7,968 nt of DNA, from contig CAZNDN010000165.1 of the NCBI GenBank assembly GCA_964571815.1, positions 1-7,968 of the forward strand, given 5' to 3'. This stretch comes from CAZNDN01 sp964571815. Its GTDB lineage: Bacteria; Fibrobacterota; Chitinivibrionia; Chitinivibrionales; WJKA01. This document shows, one piece after another, positions 5,409-7,968 of this stretch. The notes under the pieces were generated by a model. It made no database searches, was not told the DNA's origin, and saw only the letters and a program-made list of their open reading frames with translations. Position numbers and translations under genes: made by a program. Each line of letters opens with the position of its first letter. Position 1 is the stretch's first letter.

Positions 5409-7736
5409 ATGAGAATAGCAGCCCATCGTCTGAGACCTATCCGGAAGTCGATAGCAGTGCCGGGGTTGCCCGGCACTGCGCTTGTTGTGGTGGCGCTGTG
5501 CCTCGTCGCACGAGGCGCGGAGCTGGATACGTCGATGCTGCCGGCGCCGGTATTCGCCGAAGAGCCGGGGTATGTGGATCTCTACTGGAAAGCGTGGGAA
5601 CTGGCCCGGGAGAAGATTCGTGAAGATGAGGGCATGCCCCAATCCACGTTTCTGCACTCCGGACGGGATCCCGAAAAGATCAGTCTCTGGGAGAGTTGCT
5701 TTACCGCGCTTTTTACCAGGTATGCCCCCGATGTGTTTCCGGGAATCCAGAGCCTGGACAATTTCTATGCGATGATTCACGACGGTGAAGACGGTACCCT
5801 GCGGGTGGAGTACCCGGACAATCCGCCGATTCTTGCCTGGGCCGAGTGGGAACATTTCAAGCTGACGGGCGATACGGCCCGCCTGAAATGGTTGATCCAG
5901 GAGAACGAGTACCTTCAGAAGCATTTCGAGTATTTCCACAACCGTCACGCAGTGTGGGACCAGTGGCAGAAAACCTATGGATGGTCTCCCGGCGCGAGCG
6001 GCATGATCAACACGCCGCGCCTGAGGAAAATGCCGGAGAAACATCAGGACGTGTGCGAAGGCGGCGGGCACGACTGGACGTGTCGTGCGCCGAAGACCAG
6101 GTATTCCGACGGCACGGATTTCAGGTGGGCCGATGCGACCATGCAGCAGTGCCTGGCCGCGCGGTGTATCAGGGAGATAGCCGGGGCAATCGAGGCGACG
6201 ACTGTCGAGGAAGAATACGAAGGCAGGTATGCCGAGTGGTCGGAGGCCATGAACTCGGGCAACTATCGCTGGGAAACTTTTGACTACTGGGATACCCGCG
6301 GCGCCCTGGTCGACGGCGGTGGTACGAAACCCGTGAAGCCGCGCACGGTCGATCGATTCTGGGTTCTCCTGTCGGGGGCGCCCGACAGCGCGCGGGGAAC
6401 CGAGATGACCGATTTCTATTTGAGGCCGAACCTTTTCGGCGGGCCGGTACCGTTTCAGGCCGTGAACCTGGCGGACATCGACGCCGATTTTGACGGCCGA
6501 CTCTGGCGCGGGAGCATGTTTCCGGCCATGGCCTATATGGCGGTGAAAGGCATCGCGAAATACGGGTTCGAGGAGCGCGCCGACGAACTGGCGCATCGGG
6601 TGGTAGAGCACATGTACCGGACGTTCGAGCAATTCGAGCCCCATACGATCTGGGAGGCATACAGTCCGACCCAGCGCAAGCCGGCGACCGATACCAACGG
6701 CGTGGATCTTGTGAAGGGAGATTACTGCGGATGGTCCGGCGTGGGGCCGATCTCGCTTTTTATCGAACATGTCCTGGGATTCCACTCCATCAATGCAACA
6801 AGCAGGCGGGTTGAGTGGCGGTTGCACCATGCCGGGAAGCACGGAATCAAGCGGTTGTCGTTCGGCCCGGTGGTAACCGATATTGTGTTCGAGGAAGGCA
6901 TGGTGAGCGCAACGACGAACGAGTCGTACACGCTGGCGATCAACGGGGAGGAGCACGAGATCACCGCCGGCGAGCCGGTAAGCTTTGCGGCGGAACCGCT
7001 TTCGGTCCGCGATTCGCTTCCGCGGCCGGTCCGCCTTCCGCTGGGCAAGGGAGTGCGCGTAGAGGCCGAAGGGGAGCTTGATTATCCTATCAGCAAGGAA
7101 GAGTCCGAAGGATACGCGGGGTACCTCTGCCATATCCCGTGGCGGTTCATCTGCGGGTGCTCCCAGGGATGGAAGATCTGGGTTGACAACAACTCGGAGC
7201 TGCCGCCGGTGCCGCGGGGAAGTGCGCTGTTGATGCGCCTTGCCTACGGGGGGGCCGAGACGAATCCCGTGCGGGCAAACCTGGTGATCAACGGCGAGAA
7301 ATTCACGACTCTTGAGGGAACCAACACCGACTGGATGTACGTGCTTCTGCGCGATGTGCCCTTGACCGAAGAGAGCAATACGGTAGTTGTCGAGAAGACC
7401 ACCGTAAACTACATGTCGATCGATTTCGTCGAGGTACTGCAGGAAGAAGATCTTGGGGTACGGGAGCCGAAGCGGCAGATCGTACCGACCGGCCGGGTCC
7501 TCATGCCCGGGGTCAACGGAACGCTGGTGCTGTCGATTGCGGAAAGCGGTCCTGCCGCGGTGGACCTGCTCGACGTGTCGGGACGGCATCTGGCACGGCT
7601 CGCCGCCGGATACCTGCGGGCCGGAACCCACCGGTTTGTGCTGCCCGACAAGCTGCGAAATGTGCACGGTGTGCATATCGTGCGCGTACAAACGGCACGT
7701 TCGACCCGCACCGGGATGCTTGTTCCGGGGAAGTAG
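5409..7736 (+). CDS. Secreted (alpha/alpha)6-barrel glycoside hydrolase, trehalase/GH63/MGH1-like, with CBM6/35-like and sorting domains
   Basis: Predicted exported glycosidase of 775 residues. The signal peptide has a long basic n-region and hydrophobic residues 23-34 (cleavage near ARGA). Residues about 50-455 fit the barrel shared by trehalase (GH37), GH63 and mannosylglycerate-hydrolase-like enzymes. Visible marks are LWESCFTALF (93-102), WAEWEHFKLTGDTARLKWL, ASGMINTPR (197-205), WADATMQQCLAARCI, LWRGSMFPAMAYMA, TIWEAYSP with Glu416 as probable base, and GWSGVGP (441-447). Clan relatives usually have Asp after the SGM/SGW of the acid motif; here it is Ile200, so the acid may be lost or supplied elsewhere. 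Residues about 455-535 form the beta-rich cap following the barrel. Residues about 546-680 resemble CBM6/CBM35: VRVEAEGELDYP start, LLMRLAYGG, a Trp in the middle, ESNTVVVEK, and a final SIDFVEV. Residues about 685-775 form the sorting domain (VDLLDVSGRHLARL, VHIVRVQT). The substrate cannot be named. It is probably co-transcribed with the PA14 protein gene. Confidence 0.88.
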   Translation: MRIAAHRLRPIRKSIAVPGLPGTALVVVALCLVARGAELDTSMLPAPVFAEEPGYVDLYWKAWELAREKIREDEGMPQSTFLHSGRDPEKISLWESCFTALFTRYAPDVFPGIQSLDNFYAMIHDGEDGTLRVEYPDNPPILAWAEWEHFKLTGDTARLKWLIQENEYLQKHFEYFHNRHAVWDQWQKTYGWSPGASGMINTPRLRKMPEKHQDVCEGGGHDWTCRAPKTRYSDGTDFRWADATMQQCLAARCIREIAGAIEATTVEEEYEGRYAEWSEAMNSGNYRWETFDYWDTRGALVDGGGTKPVKPRTVDRFWVLLSGAPDSARGTEMTDFYLRPNLFGGPVPFQAVNLADIDADFDGRLWRGSMFPAMAYMAVKGIAKYGFEERADELAHRVVEHMYRTFEQFEPHTIWEAYSPTQRKPATDTNGVDLVKGDYCGWSGVGPISLFIEHVLGFHSINATSRRVEWRLHHAGKHGIKRLSFGPVVTDIVFEEGMVSATTNESYTLAINGEEHEITAGEPVSFAAEPLSVRDSLPRPVRLPLGKGVRVEAEGELDYPISKEESEGYAGYLCHIPWRFICGCSQGWKIWVDNNSELPPVPRGSALLMRLAYGGAETNPVRANLVINGEKFTTLEGTNTDWMYVLLRDVPLTEESNTVVVEKTTVNYMSIDFVEVLQEEDLGVREPKRQIVPTGRVLMPGVNGTLVLSIAESGPAAVDLLDVSGRHLARLAAGYLRAGTHRFVLPDKLRNVHGVHIVRVQTARSTRTGMLVPGK

Positions 7737-7755
7737 GTCCAACCGCTCGAACATC

Positions 7756-7783
7756 GGCGCTCGCACCCGCACGTGCGGGCGCC
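7756..7783 (+). terminator. Hairpin after the hydrolase gene, possible terminator
   Basis: CCCGCACGTGCGGG (7766-7779) is a perfect 14-bp palindrome that folds as a five-pair GC stem with an ACGU loop. GGCG (7756-7759) and CGCC (7780-7783) add four outer pairs across a six-base bulge. It lies 19 bases after the stop codon. The T-rich stretch that follows (7791-7802) is weak, so it is either an imperfect intrinsic terminator or a binding palindrome. Confidence 0.4.
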
Positions 7784-7968
7784 ATCGTGCCTGTTTATTC
7801 TCACTCCATAACCTTCCCTCATCTCCTGAATTTTCTCGATTCCGCCTCCCGGCATGTTAATAGTATAATGAAGTAATCAATGCGTAGTGAAAATAGCCAG
7901 AACCGCCCTTAACCCGAAGTTCCCCCTGCCCAAGACAACGTAAGGTACTGATTAATCGTTTGTTACAT
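7784..7968. other. Non-coding end region with a weak promoter candidate
   Basis: This stretch is richer in A and T than the genes. It contains a perfect TATAAT (7864-7869) with no good -35 box at 16-18 bases, followed by short ATG frames that close within about ten codons. It may be the leader of a gene beyond the window. No RNA gene or repeat family is recognised. Confidence 0.3.

Noticed and set aside
4443..7772. A 1109-residue reading frame on the minus strand
   Set aside because: It is codon-aligned and antisense to two well-supported genes, its translation has no recognisable domains and is rich in Arg, His and Pro, and it runs across the gap between the genes. It is a by-product of codon bias.

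Overview
The window is a four-gene block, all on the + strand, in DNA that is GC-rich by eye. Every gene encodes an exported protein. Three of the four end in a divergent 75-90 residue beta-rich domain (hydrophobic strand, a Gly-Arg or Asp-Gly turn, a 'sGxY/FxVxV'-like strand, then a short tail ending in Arg or Lys). This resembles the C-terminal sorting domain of type IX secretion system (T9SS) cargo. Together with strong AGGAGG-type ribosome binding sites, it suggests a bacterium of the Fibrobacterota/Bacteroidota (FCB) group, possibly a Fibrobacterota/Chitinivibrionia-like lineage. The taxonomic call is an inference from domain style only; no marker gene is present.

Layout: 1-279 is a leader with promoter-like sequence and an inverted repeat. 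280-1788 encodes a secreted beta-propeller (TolB/WD40-like) protein with a C-terminal sorting domain. 1854-2951 encodes a secreted alpha/beta-hydrolase of the acetylxylan-esterase/BD-FAE-like type; its last 80 residues are abnormal and may reflect a frameshift or decay. 2952-3080 is a gap holding a perfect 14-bp inverted repeat and a strong ribosome binding site. 3081-5357 encodes a multidomain surface protein: propeller, chitobiase-C-like domain, PA14, Ig-like domain, sorting domain. 5409-7736 encodes a secreted (alpha/alpha)6-barrel glycoside hydrolase of the trehalase/GH63/mannosylglycerate-hydrolase type, with a CBM6/35-like module and a sorting domain. 7737-7968 is non-coding, with a hairpin and a weak promoter candidate.

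The gaps of 65, 129 and 51 bases and the shared orientation fit one transcription unit, perhaps with a second control point before 3081. Read together, the genes look like a small extracellular carbohydrate-processing locus: an esterase to remove acyl groups, a glycosidase with a carbohydrate-binding module, and two propeller proteins that may bind or organise substrate on the cell surface. The substrate cannot be read from the sequence. The most unusual points are the domain combination of the 3081-5357 protein, an Ile where the barrel hydrolase is expected to carry its acid Asp, and the odd tail of the esterase. No RNA genes, CRISPR arrays, transposases or integrases were seen.
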